Shown: positions 16,155-25,533, counted from the first letter of the stretch. The stretch: DNA of 64,000 nucleotides from Flavobacterium branchiarum (GCF_030409845.1 NZ_JAUFQQ010000005.1:1116001-1180000), one strand, 5' to 3'. The notes: a model not told the origin generated them from the letters alone. Translations and numbers: made by a program.

Positions 16155-18395
16155 TTAATCAAATTTTGATTTTACCTCTACTTTCGGCCATGTATTATTA
16201 GTTACATCTATATCAGCAGTAAGTAATTTCGGGTCAATCTGAATGCTTTTTATAACTTTTTCTGTTGCATAAACTTTTTTAGCAGTGTCGTTATTTTTTC
16301 TCCAAATTTGAGCAGGATATTTAAAATCTTCCTTTGTCCCATCTTCGTATGTAATCTCAACAAGAATAGGCATAATCATGCCACCTGGCTTATTAAACTC
16401 AACTTCATAAAAGTATTTTGGAGCCTTTAAATTTGTTTTCTCTTCTGCTGTAAATGTATCCGCTACATAATCTGACAACAATTTTACTTCATCAATTTTT
16501 AATGCCTTTTTATCAGATTTCTTTATTTCTTTATTTTCTCCTTCAATTAAATACACAAACGGCCCTTTTTCAAAACCAAAACGTCCTTTTTTAATCTTAG
16601 CATTTTTCAACTCAGGAGTTGCTGTTTCGCTCACATAATATTGTTTCACATCTTTGATTCCGATGTCTACAAAATCTGTTGAATAAAACCATCCTCTAAA
16701 AAACCAGTCTAAATCAACTGCCGAAGCATCTTCCATCGTTCTAAAGAAATCTTCTGGCGTTGGGTGCTTAAACTTCCATCTGTTTGCGTATGTTTTAAAA
16801 GCATAATCAAACAGTTCTCTTCCCATAACAACCTCTCTTAGAATATTAAGTCCTGTAGCAGGTTTTCCGTATGCATTATTTCCGAACTGAATAATAGTTT
16901 CTGAATTAGACATAATTGGCTCCAAAAATTTCTGATCGCCACTCATATAAGGAACGATATTTTTTGCTGGCCCTCTTCTTGAAGGAAAATTGGGATCTAA
17001 TTCTTGCTCTGCCAGATACTCTAAAAACGAATTCAATCCTTCGTCCATCCAGCTCCACTGACGCTCATCTGAATTTACTATCATCGGGAAAAAGTTGTGT
17101 CCTACTTCGTGAATCACCACACCAATCATTCCATTTTTCGTTTCTTTACTCGTTACCCCATTTTCATCAGGACGACCATAATTCCAACAAATCATAGGAT
17201 ATTCCATTCCTTGATCTTCTGCCGAAACAGAAACTGCTTTTGGATAAGGATAATCGAATGTATGCGAAGAATAACTTTTTAATGTATGTGCAACTACTCT
17301 TGTTGAAGTTTCTTCCCAAAGCGGATTTGCTTCTTTTGGATATACTGAAGCTGCCATTACTGTTTTATCTCCAAGTTTTACAGCCATTGCATCATAAATG
17401 AATTTTCTTGATGTTGCAATTCCGAAATCACGCACGTTTTTAGCACTGAATTTCCATGTTTTTTTCTTTTCAGAAAACCCTTTTTCTGTTGCTTCTGCTT
17501 CAGCTTGTGTAACAATAATTACTGGTTTATCGTATGATTTTTGAGCTAGCTCATATCTTTTTACTTGTTCTGGAGTAAACACTTCACTTCTATTCATTAA
17601 TTCTCCTGTAGCCTCCATCACGTGATCTGCAGGAACCGTAATATTTACATCAAAGTTTCCAAAAGGCAAAGCAAACTCTCCACCTCCCCAAAACTGCATA
17701 TTCTGCCAACCTTCGACATCATTATAGACTGCCATTCTTGGGTAGAATTGTGCAATTACATACAATCTGTTTCCGTCTTTTTCGAACAATTCATATCCTG
17801 AACGCCCTCCATCTTGTCTGTAATTGTTGATATTATACCACCACTTAATCGAAAATGAAATTTTCTCACCAGCTTTTAATGGCGTAGCCAAATTAATCCT
17901 CATCATAGTTTCATTAACTGTGTATGACATTGGATTTCCCTTAGCATCTTTTACATAGTCAATATTAAACCCTCGTACTAATCCTTCTTTTAAGTATTTA
18001 TTAGAAAAACCAGAGACTGGTAATACTGGACTAATTTTTTCACTTTCTGCTAATGTAGATTGTGTGTTTTTCTTAGCTTGATTCTGATCTAGTTGCACCC
18101 ATAAATATTCTAAATTATCAGGTGAATTATTAGAATAAGTAATCGTTTCTGAACCTGTTAATTTTGCATTTTTATCATCTAACTCAACATCTATCTTATA
18201 ATCGGCTTGTTGCTGATAATACGCTGGACCTGGCGCCCCTGATGCTGTACGAAACATATTGGGAGTAGCCAATAAATCGTACATCTGACTAAATTTATTG
18301 GTATCGTACTTTCCTTGTTGTCTTACATTTGTGGTGTTTTTTTCCTGCGCAAAAAGGATGGCAGGAAAAAACAATAAAAACGAAATTCTTTTCAT
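16155..18395 (-). CDS. M1-family metallopeptidase (secreted)
   Basis: Zinc aminopeptidase-like enzyme of 746 residues. It starts with a signal peptide MKRISFLLFFPAILFAQ. I use the ATG at 18395, since the frame can only be extended by a TTG at 18419. Exopeptidase motif GMEYPMICW precedes the zinc site HEVGHNFFPMIVNSDERQ, with the third ligand Glu in WMDEGLNSFLEYLA. The tail after about residue 590 is an all-beta domain. Probably periplasmic or cell-surface peptide digestion. No T9SS C-terminal sorting domain is apparent. Confidence 0.93.
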   Translation of the reverse strand: MKRISFLLFFPAILFAQEKNTTNVRQQGKYDTNKFSQMYDLLATPNMFRTASGAPGPAYYQQQADYKIDVELDDKNAKLTGSETITYSNNSPDNLEYLWVQLDQNQAKKNTQSTLAESEKISPVLPVSGFSNKYLKEGLVRGFNIDYVKDAKGNPMSYTVNETMMRINLATPLKAGEKISFSIKWWYNINNYRQDGGRSGYELFEKDGNRLYVIAQFYPRMAVYNDVEGWQNMQFWGGGEFALPFGNFDVNITVPADHVMEATGELMNRSEVFTPEQVKRYELAQKSYDKPVIIVTQAEAEATEKGFSEKKKTWKFSAKNVRDFGIATSRKFIYDAMAVKLGDKTVMAASVYPKEANPLWEETSTRVVAHTLKSYSSHTFDYPYPKAVSVSAEDQGMEYPMICWNYGRPDENGVTSKETKNGMIGVVIHEVGHNFFPMIVNSDERQWSWMDEGLNSFLEYLAEQELDPNFPSRRGPAKNIVPYMSGDQKFLEPIMSNSETIIQFGNNAYGKPATGLNILREVVMGRELFDYAFKTYANRWKFKHPTPEDFFRTMEDASAVDLDWFFRGWFYSTDFVDIGIKDVKQYYVSETATPELKNAKIKKGRFGFEKGPFVYLIEGENKEIKKSDKKALKIDEVKLLSDYVADTFTAEEKTNLKAPKYFYEVEFNKPGGMIMPILVEITYEDGTKEDFKYPAQIWRKNNDTAKKVYATEKVIKSIQIDPKLLTADIDVTNNTWPKVEVKSKFD

Positions 18396-18457
18396 AACTG
18401 GTTTTTGGAGTTTTGTCAAGCTGTGAAAATAGCAATTAAAAGAATATTTATGCCGAT

Positions 18458-18967
18458 TTAATCAAATTTTAACAATTCTTTCCTTGAAGACGCAGTAAAA
18501 AGTGCACTTTTCTTAGTTCCTAATACCGAAACATGTGTGATATTTTGCTGATCAGAATTCCAATCTACCAAAATCGTATTAGAAATCTCTATCGTTTTAA
18601 TTTTACTCACATCGTTTATTCTGGAGTAACAAACCAAAACATCGTTTGCCTCTACTTCTTTTGACAAAAATACAATTGGTTTTGACTGACCATTTACTTT
18701 TATGATAAAATTCTCGGCTAAGTATTTTTTCAAAAGAGCAACGTCAGCTTCAGTTTCTTTTCCTGTGCCAATATTGGTTTTCGTTTTGTATTTTTTCTCC
18801 ACCCCATTATTTAAATCATCGATAAAAATTCGGGAGGTAATTTGCAACATTTTTTTCTCTGGAGCATAATTTACTTGATAAACTCCAACATAAAATTTAT
18901 GAAAAGAAAAAGCAGAACTCAAGACAAACAAAATAAAAAGAACAGGAAAGACTATTCTTTTCTTCAT
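18458..18967 (-). CDS. DUF6702-family secreted protein
   Basis: 169 residues with a signal peptide (MKKRIVFPVLFILFVLSSAF). The mature start HKFYVGVYQVNYAPEKKMLQ followed by ITSRIFIDDLNNGVEKKY is the hallmark I recall of DUF6702. The function is unknown. Its start abuts the stop of the CarboxypepD_reg-like gene upstream (no gap), so it is the last gene of a four-gene operon and precedes the M1 peptidase in the same direction. Confidence 0.8.
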   Translation of the reverse strand: MKKRIVFPVLFILFVLSSAFSFHKFYVGVYQVNYAPEKKMLQITSRIFIDDLNNGVEKKYKTKTNIGTGKETEADVALLKKYLAENFIIKVNGQSKPIVFLSKEVEANDVLVCYSRINDVSKIKTIEISNTILVDWNSDQQNITHVSVLGTKKSALFTASSRKELLKFD

Positions 18968-19720
18968 CTATTTATCATTTAATTTCTTAAATTCTTTACT
19001 CTTGCTAACCAAAAAGTCCATCAACTGAAATTGATCTTGTGGTTTCAAATAATCCTTAGAATGAGTATCATTTGAGCAATACAATAAAAACAATTCAACC
19101 TCATCTTCCCTAAGATCTAAATCTTTTGCAAAAAACTTTGGACTAAAATGAAGTTTTACATATTCCGAAAAAGCTATGTCGCTAACTTGATCTTCTTGAA
19201 CTTTCTCTTTCTTCTTTTTCAATAACTTTGAAACATCCTTGAATATTCGAACAAAATCAGTTCCATATTTTATAGTTTGATCCGAATACATTGCAGAATT
19301 TTTAGCTACAGATTGCTTATCATCCTCAAATTGCATATCTACATATTGCTGCGAACCTAATTGCAACACTTTTACTTTTAGATCTTTTGGAATAACAACC
19401 TCTTTTAATTGGTTATTCACTAAATCTAATTTGACCATAAATAATACTTGAGCACAATCTTTCTCTGTTAAAACAATCTTCTTAGACTGAAATGCTAAAC
19501 CCGAAAATAACAAAGTATCTTTTGGTCGTGCCATTATATCAAACAATCCGTTTGCATTAATAAATGTTCTAACGTTTGCATTGATATTCACTACATAACC
19601 ATTTTCTATGGCAATAATCTCATTTATAACACGTCCGTGCAATGGCTTTCTTTCTACAGATTGTGCAAAACAAAGCTGACATAATAAACCTAAAACGAGT
19701 ACTCCTATTTTATTTTTCAT
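18968..19720 (-). CDS. CarboxypepD_reg-like protein, copy 3
   Basis: 250 residues with a signal peptide (MKNKIGVLVLGLLCQLCFAQ). A CarboxypepD_reg-like (TonB-plug-associated) beta-sandwich occupies about residues 25-110: HGRVINEIIAIENGYVVNIN, then FDIMARPKDTLLFSGLAFQS, then LKEVVI. After it comes a helical region that is shorter and more diverged than in the two upstream paralogues. It overlaps the copy-2 gene by 11 bases. Usually such domains sit at the front of SusC-type receptors; here they stand alone. Confidence 0.8.
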   Translation of the reverse strand: MKNKIGVLVLGLLCQLCFAQSVERKPLHGRVINEIIAIENGYVVNINANVRTFINANGLFDIMARPKDTLLFSGLAFQSKKIVLTEKDCAQVLFMVKLDLVNNQLKEVVIPKDLKVKVLQLGSQQYVDMQFEDDKQSVAKNSAMYSDQTIKYGTDFVRIFKDVSKLLKKKKEKVQEDQVSDIAFSEYVKLHFSPKFFAKDLDLREDEVELFLLYCSNDTHSKDYLKPQDQFQLMDFLVSKSKEFKKLNDK

Positions 19721-20438
19721 TCGATATAATTGTTAAATATTTCTGTGCCAGCCCTGTAATCAAAAACATACAAACTGTTTTGTTCTTAGCGGTCAACGAA
19801 TTTACAAACTCTGGATCATCTATGCAATAGAGTTGGAATCCTTTTATATGCTCAAGTGGAATTTTTAATCTTTGTGTGTAATAATCTTCACCGAAAAGAT
19901 ATTCAATTTTGGAATATAAAATCTCTTTTTTCTCAACAGCGGCTTCTTTTTTCAACATAGCAGTCCTTCCAGATATTTTATTTATAAGAGCTTCTGTCAT
20001 AGATGACTTAGCGGTATATAATTTTCGTTCCGCAGGTGTGTATTTCTTTTGACCATATGGTATTATACCTAAATTCTCCGCAGTTATATTCGGAAACTCG
20101 TTTATAACAACCTCTTTTAACTCGATGTTTTTGGCTATCATTTTAATTAACAACAAATCCAATTTCAAATCACTGGCTGTAATTCGTTTTCGAAGTGGCT
20201 CTAAATTTACTGCCGAAAAAACCAATACATCTCCCTCCTTTATAACTATAGAAAACTGTCCTTTATTATCCGAAATTGTTGTTTCTTGAGTTGTATTGTT
20301 TACAATTGTTACCGCTTCAACCGAACTTGAATCGGCAGTAATCTTCCCAATCACTTCTTTTAAAACAATAGCTTGCCCGAAACTTACTTGAAAGAATAAA
20401 GATAAAATAAATAGAAGTAAGATATTAATTATTTTCAC
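19710..20438 (-). CDS. CarboxypepD_reg-like protein, copy 2
   Basis: 242 residues. Signal peptide (SLFFQVSFGQ), CarboxypepD_reg-like sandwich (VIGKITADSSSVEAVTIVNN, then TTISDNKGQFSIVIKEGDVL) ending in LKEVVINEFPNIT. Next is a segment shared with copy 1: LGIIPYGQKKYTPAERKLYT versus LGIIPAGQRSYTAAERKLKG, and SGRTAMLKKEAAVEKKE versus SGRSKMLKKELAVEKKE. The overlap with copy 1 is 14 bases. Location probably periplasmic; the function is unknown. Confidence 0.82.
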   Translation of the reverse strand: MKIINILLLFILSLFFQVSFGQAIVLKEVIGKITADSSSVEAVTIVNNTTQETTISDNKGQFSIVIKEGDVLVFSAVNLEPLRKRITASDLKLDLLLIKMIAKNIELKEVVINEFPNITAENLGIIPYGQKKYTPAERKLYTAKSSMTEALINKISGRTAMLKKEAAVEKKEILYSKIEYLFGEDYYTQRLKIPLEHIKGFQLYCIDDPEFVNSLTAKNKTVCMFLITGLAQKYLTIISNEK

Positions 20439-21180
20439 AGGCTATGATTTCTTTATATTTAACTGCGAGCTCCCCTAACAAAAACTCTGTTGTAGTTTTA
20501 TTTTTAGTATTCAGAATCTTTGTAAAGCTTTCATTTTCTATAGCAAAATACTCAAATCCTTTTACATAGTCCAAAGGTATACTTAGCTTTCGAACAAAAT
20601 GATCTGTATCAAACATTTTTTCTAAAAGTTTCATGAAAAATTCTTTCTTCTCTACTGCCAATTCTTTTTTAAGCATTTTTGACCTCCCTGAAAACATATT
20701 CAACAAGGGATCCAAAGCTACTGATCCTCCCAAGCCCACGGAAGCATCCAGATCTGTTGCTCCTTTTAATTTTCGCTCTGCAGCAGTATAAGAACGTTGC
20801 CCAGCTGGAATTATCCCTAAGGCAACTGCATTTATATTATCATACCTTCTTACAATGACTTCTCGCAATTGATTCAGACCCACCTCTACCTTGACCACAA
20901 AATTTGTTGAAGCAAAATCCTCATATACCAAAACTACACGTCGCTCCTTAAGCTGTACTGATGAAAAAATAAGCGTATCTCCTATTTGCGCAGGTATTAA
21001 AAATGAACCATCTGAATTTGTAGTCACAGAGGCTTCTGTCCTGAGATTCACCACATAAATCCCCTCTACATCCATAATATTAGCATCTACTTTCCCTTTT
21101 AAAACAGTAGATACCTCTACCTGTGCCAAAAGATTATTAGCAAGTAAAACAAAAAATACACATACTGCTTTGTTCATCAA
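20425..21180 (-). CDS. CarboxypepD_reg-like protein, copy 1
   Basis: 251 residues, first of three tandem paralogues. Signal peptide (VCVFFVLLANNLLAQ), CarboxypepD_reg-like sandwich to about residue 110 (VVNLRTEASVTTNSDGSFLI, then LREVIVRRYDNINA). Then the shared motifs LGIIPAGQRSYTAAERKLKG and SGRSKMLKKELAVEKKEFFM. A near-match -7 box (TACTTTTA) lies upstream. Overlapping gene ends in this cluster imply tight co-expression, perhaps as subunits of one envelope assembly (inference). Confidence 0.82.
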   Translation of the reverse strand: MMNKAVCVFFVLLANNLLAQVEVSTVLKGKVDANIMDVEGIYVVNLRTEASVTTNSDGSFLIPAQIGDTLIFSSVQLKERRVVLVYEDFASTNFVVKVEVGLNQLREVIVRRYDNINAVALGIIPAGQRSYTAAERKLKGATDLDASVGLGGSVALDPLLNMFSGRSKMLKKELAVEKKEFFMKLLEKMFDTDHFVRKLSIPLDYVKGFEYFAIENESFTKILNTKNKTTTEFLLGELAVKYKEIIACENN

Positions 21181-21331
21181 TTCATTATAAGGATAAGTTG
21201 TAAAAGTATCTTAATGTGTTCTAAATTTAATACTAAGAACTTGGTAAAAATATGTTAATTAAAACTTTATTTTACAGCTTTAAAATCTACAATTTAATAC
21301 CTTTAACTTTATTAAAAACTACATAATACTT

Positions 21332-22039
21332 ATGAAAAACATCATCATTGCCAGTACCTCTACACTCCATGGAGGCAGTTATTTAGACTATTTGCTACCC
21401 GAATTAGAAGTGCATTTTAAAAACTGCGAGTCTATTCTTTTTATCCCTTTTGCAAGACCTGGAGGAATCTCTCACGAACAATACACCGAGACCGTTTCTC
21501 AAGCATTCAAAAAGATAAACATTAACGTAAAAGGAATTCATGAATTTGAAGATCCAACAACAGCTATTAATAATGCTCAAGGAATTTTTACAGGTGGCGG
21601 AAATACTTTTTTACTAGTCACTCAACTGTATAAAAATAACATTATGACTACTCTTGCCGAAGCGGTTAAAAATGGAACTCCTTATTTAGGAACAAGTGCA
21701 GGAAGTAATATTTGTGGTTTATCAATGCAAACAACTAACGACATGCCTATAATTTACCCACCAAGTTTTCAAACTTTAGGATTAATTCCGTTTAACTTAA
21801 ATCCTCACTACCTAGATCCAGATTCTCAATCTAAACATATGGGAGAAACACGCGAAACAAGAATAAAAGAATTCCACGCTTTTAATACATTACCGGTTTT
21901 AGGTTTACGCGAAGGAAGTTGGTTAGATGTAAAAGGAAATAAAATTACTTTGAAAGGGCAATTATCTGCTCGTCTTTTCAGACAAAATCAGGAACCAGAA
22001 GAATTAGAACCTCAAACAGATTTGGGATATGTGCAATAA
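21332..22039 (+). CDS. pepE: Dipeptidase E (peptidase S51)
   Basis: Cytoplasmic serine peptidase that cleaves Asp-X dipeptides. GIFTGGGNTFLLVTQLY and the nucleophile elbow YLGTSAGSNICG are the S51 signature, and FNLNPHYLDPDSQSKHMGET supplies the His region. 235 residues, normal length. Divergent from the CarboxypepD_reg cluster. A shared terminator follows. Confidence 0.95.
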   Translation: MKNIIIASTSTLHGGSYLDYLLPELEVHFKNCESILFIPFARPGGISHEQYTETVSQAFKKININVKGIHEFEDPTTAINNAQGIFTGGGNTFLLVTQLYKNNIMTTLAEAVKNGTPYLGTSAGSNICGLSMQTTNDMPIIYPPSFQTLGLIPFNLNPHYLDPDSQSKHMGETRETRIKEFHAFNTLPVLGLREGSWLDVKGNKITLKGQLSARLFRQNQEPEELEPQTDLGYVQ

Positions 22040-22041
22040 AA

Positions 22042-22070
22042 AAGCCGAAACAATTAAGTTTCGGCTTTTT
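22042..22070. terminator. Bidirectional terminator pepE / tRNA-Gly
   Basis: 9-bp stem AAGCCGAAA/TTTCGGCTT with T-runs on both strands. It ends pepE rightward and the first tRNA-Gly leftward. Confidence 0.85.
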
Positions 22071-22073
22071 AAG

Positions 22074-22146
<73 letters not shown>

Positions 22147-22158
22147 ATTAACAGGCTG

Positions 22159-22166
22159 CAAAGATA
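22159..22166 (-). promoter_or_regulatory. Promoter (-7 box) of tRNA-Gly copy 1
   Basis: Minus strand TATCTTTG, with a TTG 19 bases upstream (22186-22188 on plus as CAA), fitting the Bacteroidota TTG-N17-23-TAnnTTTG pattern. An 11-bp AT-only inverted repeat (22169-22197) overlaps the spacer. Confidence 0.65.
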
Positions 22167-22232
22167 AAAATTTATTTTTAATATCCAAAAATAAATTCAA
22201 TTATTTATCTCAACAATAATTCTTTTCAAAAC

Positions 22233-22260
22233 GAAGTTAAAATTTTTACTTTTTAACTCT
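22233..22260 (-). terminator. Possible weak terminator after tRNA-Gly copy 2
   Basis: Minus-strand stem AGTTAAAA/TTTTAACT with an 8-base loop. It is AT-only with a poor T tail, so only tentative. Confidence 0.35.
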
Positions 22261-22263
22261 TAG

Positions 22264-22336
<73 letters not shown>

Positions 22337-22348
22337 ATTACTGTGGTG

Positions 22349-22356
22349 CAAATATA
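22349..22356 (-). promoter_or_regulatory. Promoter (-7 box) of tRNA-Gly copy 2
   Basis: Minus strand TATATTTG, with a TTG at 21-base spacing (22378-22380 on plus as CAA). Confidence 0.65.
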
Positions 22357-22472
22357 GAGAATAAATCAAGTTATAAACAAGTTTTTTTTATTAAAATTTC
22401 ATAAAATTTTAAAGTAATTCTATAAGGCATTTAAAACTAAAAAGTTATAATTTTACTTTTTTATAAAACATT

Positions 22473-22910
22473 ATGCCAAACATACAAGAAATACCCGCCC
22501 AAGAGACTTATTTAGTCCGTAATCCTGTTTTGAGAAAAGGAAAACCAATAGAAAGTTGCCGATTTGATGGTGATGATTTACCATCAACACATCACTTTGG
22601 CCTATTTGAACACGAAAGCTTAGTCGGAATCATATCATTATTTAAAAATTCCAACATTACATTTACAGAAAACTCCCAATCTCAGATCCGAGGGATGGCC
22701 ATTTTAGATGATTTCAGAAAAAAAGGATTCGGAGAAGCACTGGTAAATCACTGCGAAGAATACTGCATTAACAACAATTGCGATTTAATATGGTTTAACG
22801 CGAGAACCGAAGCTGTCGGTTTTTATGAAAAAATGGGCTACCAGAAAACGGGAGCTGTTTTTGAAATAAAAGGTGTTGGAGAACATCTACTAATGTTTAA
22901 AAACCTTTAA
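22473..22910 (+). CDS. GNAT-family N-acetyltransferase
   Basis: 145 residues. The acetyl-CoA-binding motif is IRGMAILDDFRKKGFGEALV, and the C-terminal DLIWFNARTEAVGFYEKMGY is the usual GNAT motif B. Substrate unknown. One base separates its stop from the L,D-transpeptidase gene, so they are co-transcribed. Confidence 0.9.
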   Translation: MPNIQEIPAQETYLVRNPVLRKGKPIESCRFDGDDLPSTHHFGLFEHESLVGIISLFKNSNITFTENSQSQIRGMAILDDFRKKGFGEALVNHCEEYCINNNCDLIWFNARTEAVGFYEKMGYQKTGAVFEIKGVGEHLLMFKNL

Positions 22911-22911
22911 G

Positions 22912-24492
22912 ATGAATAAACTTTACTTTATTATATTATTATCTATTGTTATAAGTTGCAAAAAGGAAGAAAAAGTAATTCCTATAAAGAAAACAGAACC
23001 CCTTCCAGCAATCATCCAAACCGATGAACGAAAAATTCAACTGGACACTTCGTTGATTAATTCTTTTAAAAGTGAAAACCTTCAAAAATTCTATATTGCC
23101 TCTAACAATGAAACCGTTTGGGGCAATCTAAAAAAAAGAACCTTTATAATAGATGAATTAAAAAAATCAGAAACGCTTGGCTTGGAACCAAATGATTATG
23201 CTTTAAAAAAAATAAAGGACTTTGAAAACAAAATAAGCAAACTAACCGATACCGATTTAGCTCTTTATGATGTTTTACTTACCTATAATTTCCAGAAATA
23301 CTTAACTCACCTATATAAAGGAAAGCTAAATCCAAAGAAACTATATAATGACTGGGATTTAAACGAAAAACCATTTGATGTAAACAACATCCTTATAAAA
23401 GCTTTTAACGATGATGATTTAGCACTTACTGTTGAACAAAGCCAACCTAAAACATATACTTATAAAAGACTCCTAAAAGCACTTGCATTATTAGACCAAT
23501 TTCCAGATGATAACATTAGATCAATCGACGTTAAAGATAAAGTAGTATTACACGATACTAATAACGCAATGATTACAATAAAAAAACGACTTTTATACTG
23601 GAAAGACTTAGCCGGAAGAGACAGTCTAACTTCTATTTACGACAGTAAAACGCTTGAAGCAATTAAAAGATTCCAAATGCGTCATGGCTTAGCTGCTGAT
23701 GGCGTGATTGGTAAAGGAACAGTTAACGCTTTAAACTTTTCTAAAACTCGAAGAAAACATCAAATTATTGCTAATATCGAGCGCTGGAGATGGTACCCAG
23801 ATACACTTGCCGAAAATTATTTCATAATAAACATACCTGATTACAGCCTAAACGTTGTTGAAAGCAAAGACACCACAGTAGTTCGAAAAATTGTCGTTGG
23901 AACTATTAGCCGAAAAACACCGATACTCACCTCAACACTTTCAACTGTCGTTTTAAATCCTACATGGACTGTTCCTCCAACTATTCTAAAAGAAGATGTT
24001 GTTCCTGCAATGAAACGAAATCGAAATTATTTAAAGAATAAAAACATCACTATTTATGACAAAGATAACTCGGTAGTGGATCCAAGTGATTGGAATGAAA
24101 ATTCCCCAGGAAGATATCGCTATGTACAAAGTCCGGGAAATCATAATTCTTTGGGATTAATGAAAATTTTATTCCCAAACAATCATAGTGTTTATTTACA
24201 TGACACGAATCATCGTGGCTTATTTGGCAGAAGTAACCGCTCTTTAAGTTCTGGTTGTATTCGAGTAGAAAATCCGCTGGAATTAGCGCTTCATATATTG
24301 GACTCTACTAAATGGTCTAAAGAAAAAATAGACTCTATTATTGTAACCAAAAAGACTACCAATGCAAGAATTGCTAAAAAATACGCGATCTATCAATGGT
24401 ATTGGACCGCTTGGAACGAAGATAACTCTTTACAATTTAGAGATGACATCTACAATCTAGATGCAGATTTGTACGCTAAATTAAGAAATTAG
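22912..24492 (+). CDS. L,D-transpeptidase (YcbB-like) lipoprotein
   Basis: 526 residues. Lipoprotein signal with lipobox near VISC (residue 16). The long N-terminal scaffold (about 40-230) is followed by a peptidoglycan-binding domain (LEAIKRFQMRHGLAADGVIG) near 246-272. A YkuD catalytic domain follows, with HDTNHRGLFGRSNRSLSSGC and IRVENPLELA; the Cys in SSGCIRVEN is the nucleophile. Domain order and length match YcbB/LdtD. Cross-links peptidoglycan 3-3 in the periplasm. It ends inside the convergent transpeptidase gene (12-base overlap). Confidence 0.93.
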   Translation: MNKLYFIILLSIVISCKKEEKVIPIKKTEPLPAIIQTDERKIQLDTSLINSFKSENLQKFYIASNNETVWGNLKKRTFIIDELKKSETLGLEPNDYALKKIKDFENKISKLTDTDLALYDVLLTYNFQKYLTHLYKGKLNPKKLYNDWDLNEKPFDVNNILIKAFNDDDLALTVEQSQPKTYTYKRLLKALALLDQFPDDNIRSIDVKDKVVLHDTNNAMITIKKRLLYWKDLAGRDSLTSIYDSKTLEAIKRFQMRHGLAADGVIGKGTVNALNFSKTRRKHQIIANIERWRWYPDTLAENYFIINIPDYSLNVVESKDTTVVRKIVVGTISRKTPILTSTLSTVVLNPTWTVPPTILKEDVVPAMKRNRNYLKNKNITIYDKDNSVVDPSDWNENSPGRYRYVQSPGNHNSLGLMKILFPNNHSVYLHDTNHRGLFGRSNRSLSSGCIRVENPLELALHILDSTKWSKEKIDSIIVTKKTTNARIAKKYAIYQWYWTAWNEDNSLQFRDDIYNLDADLYAKLRN

Positions 24493-25203
24493 CCTTTCTT
24501 CCATTGCGAAAGTTCTAGATGGATGATAGATATACAAACATGATTTATCTTTAATTGCTTCGATAATTGCATTTGTTAATTCTACCGGAATAGCAGGACA
24601 GCCTAAGCTACGCCCTAACCTCTTATTGCCTCTGATAAATGACTCAGAAACATAATTGGCTCCATGAATTACAACTGCTCTTTCACGTGCATTATCATTA
24701 ACTCCTTTTTCTAAACCATCTAAGCGCAATGAAACTCCGTGCTTTCCTTTATATACTTCTGCAGTTGCATAAAACCCGAGACTACTCTTAAAAGAAGAAT
24801 TTGTGTTTGAGAAATCAGATGCAAATTCTTCTCCTGTATTTTTTCCGTGTGCAACTAAAGATTGAAATAATATTGTATTAGTAGAAAGGTCAATTACCCA
24901 AAGACGTTTCATATTAGAAGACATACTAAAATCAATTAGAGTCAAAAGATTTTTTTGTATAACTCCTTTATCTTTTAATAAATAAAAACCTTTTAAGGCT
25001 TCTGTAAAACTTTTAGCATCTGGTAAATCGAAGTTATTAGCGTTAAGCGTGCTATAAACCGCCTTAACTCTTAAATCTAAGCTTGTAATTACTGTACTGG
25101 CGATATTTTTTTTCTCAACTTGTTTAACTTCTGTTGTCGTTTTTGTATCCGTGGTAAATGACAAAAACAAGAAAAGCAACGCGGGATAAATCTTATAAAT
25201 CAT
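24481..25203 (-). CDS. Murein L,D-transpeptidase catalytic domain protein, short form
   Basis: 240 residues with a signal peptide (MIYKIYPALLFLFLSFTTDT). The active-site segment is RAVVIHGANYVSESFIRGNK followed by RLGRSLGCPAIPVELTNAII, with the nucleophile Cys in SLGCPA. This is the YkuD-like 'murein L,D-transpeptidase catalytic domain' group, distinct from the YcbB-like neighbour. It probably modifies peptidoglycan or lipoprotein linkage. Its 3' end overlaps the convergent gene by 12 bases. Confidence 0.88.
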   Translation of the reverse strand: MIYKIYPALLFLFLSFTTDTKTTTEVKQVEKKNIASTVITSLDLRVKAVYSTLNANNFDLPDAKSFTEALKGFYLLKDKGVIQKNLLTLIDFSMSSNMKRLWVIDLSTNTILFQSLVAHGKNTGEEFASDFSNTNSSFKSSLGFYATAEVYKGKHGVSLRLDGLEKGVNDNARERAVVIHGANYVSESFIRGNKRLGRSLGCPAIPVELTNAIIEAIKDKSCLYIYHPSRTFAMEERLIS

Positions 25204-25239
25204 TGAATATGTTTAGGTTATAATTTATTTCTGGGTTCG

Positions 25240-25247
25240 CAAATGTA
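25240..25247 (-). promoter_or_regulatory. Candidate -7 box for short L,D-transpeptidase
   Basis: Minus strand TACATTTG, an exact TAnnTTTG match 37 bases from the start. Confidence 0.5.
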
Positions 25248-25509
25248 TAAAAAAATCATAGCTTTCAAAATTTTAAAAGGAAAACAAAAGGCTTTTTAAT
25301 TAATTTTTAACGAATCAAACCTAATAATTATTGCATTCTCTTAATAAAACTATAATTAAAAACTCTGAATAACAGCAAAATACAACTCAAATCTTATAAT
25401 TTTCAGCAAAATAACAGCATTAAACCTCTTTAATTAACTGTTTTATTATTAAGCAAATACAAATTTAAAGAGACTTATCAAATCCCTTGGGCATCATTAT
25501 TTTCACACC

Positions 25510-25533
25510 TAGTTCCGATAGCTATCGGAACTA
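25510..25533. repeat. Perfect 24-bp palindrome with CCGATAGCTATCGG core
   Basis: Every base of 25510-25533 pairs with its mirror. The core CCGATAGCTATCGG is extended by TAGTT/AACTA on each side. There is no T-run, so it is not a terminator. The core is one I recall as over-represented in Flavobacterium intergenic DNA. Confidence 0.7.

Noticed and set aside
22169..22197. 11-bp AT-only hairpin near tRNA-Gly copy 1
   Set aside because: It lies in the promoter spacer and has no GC pairs. In DNA this AT-rich such stems are expected.
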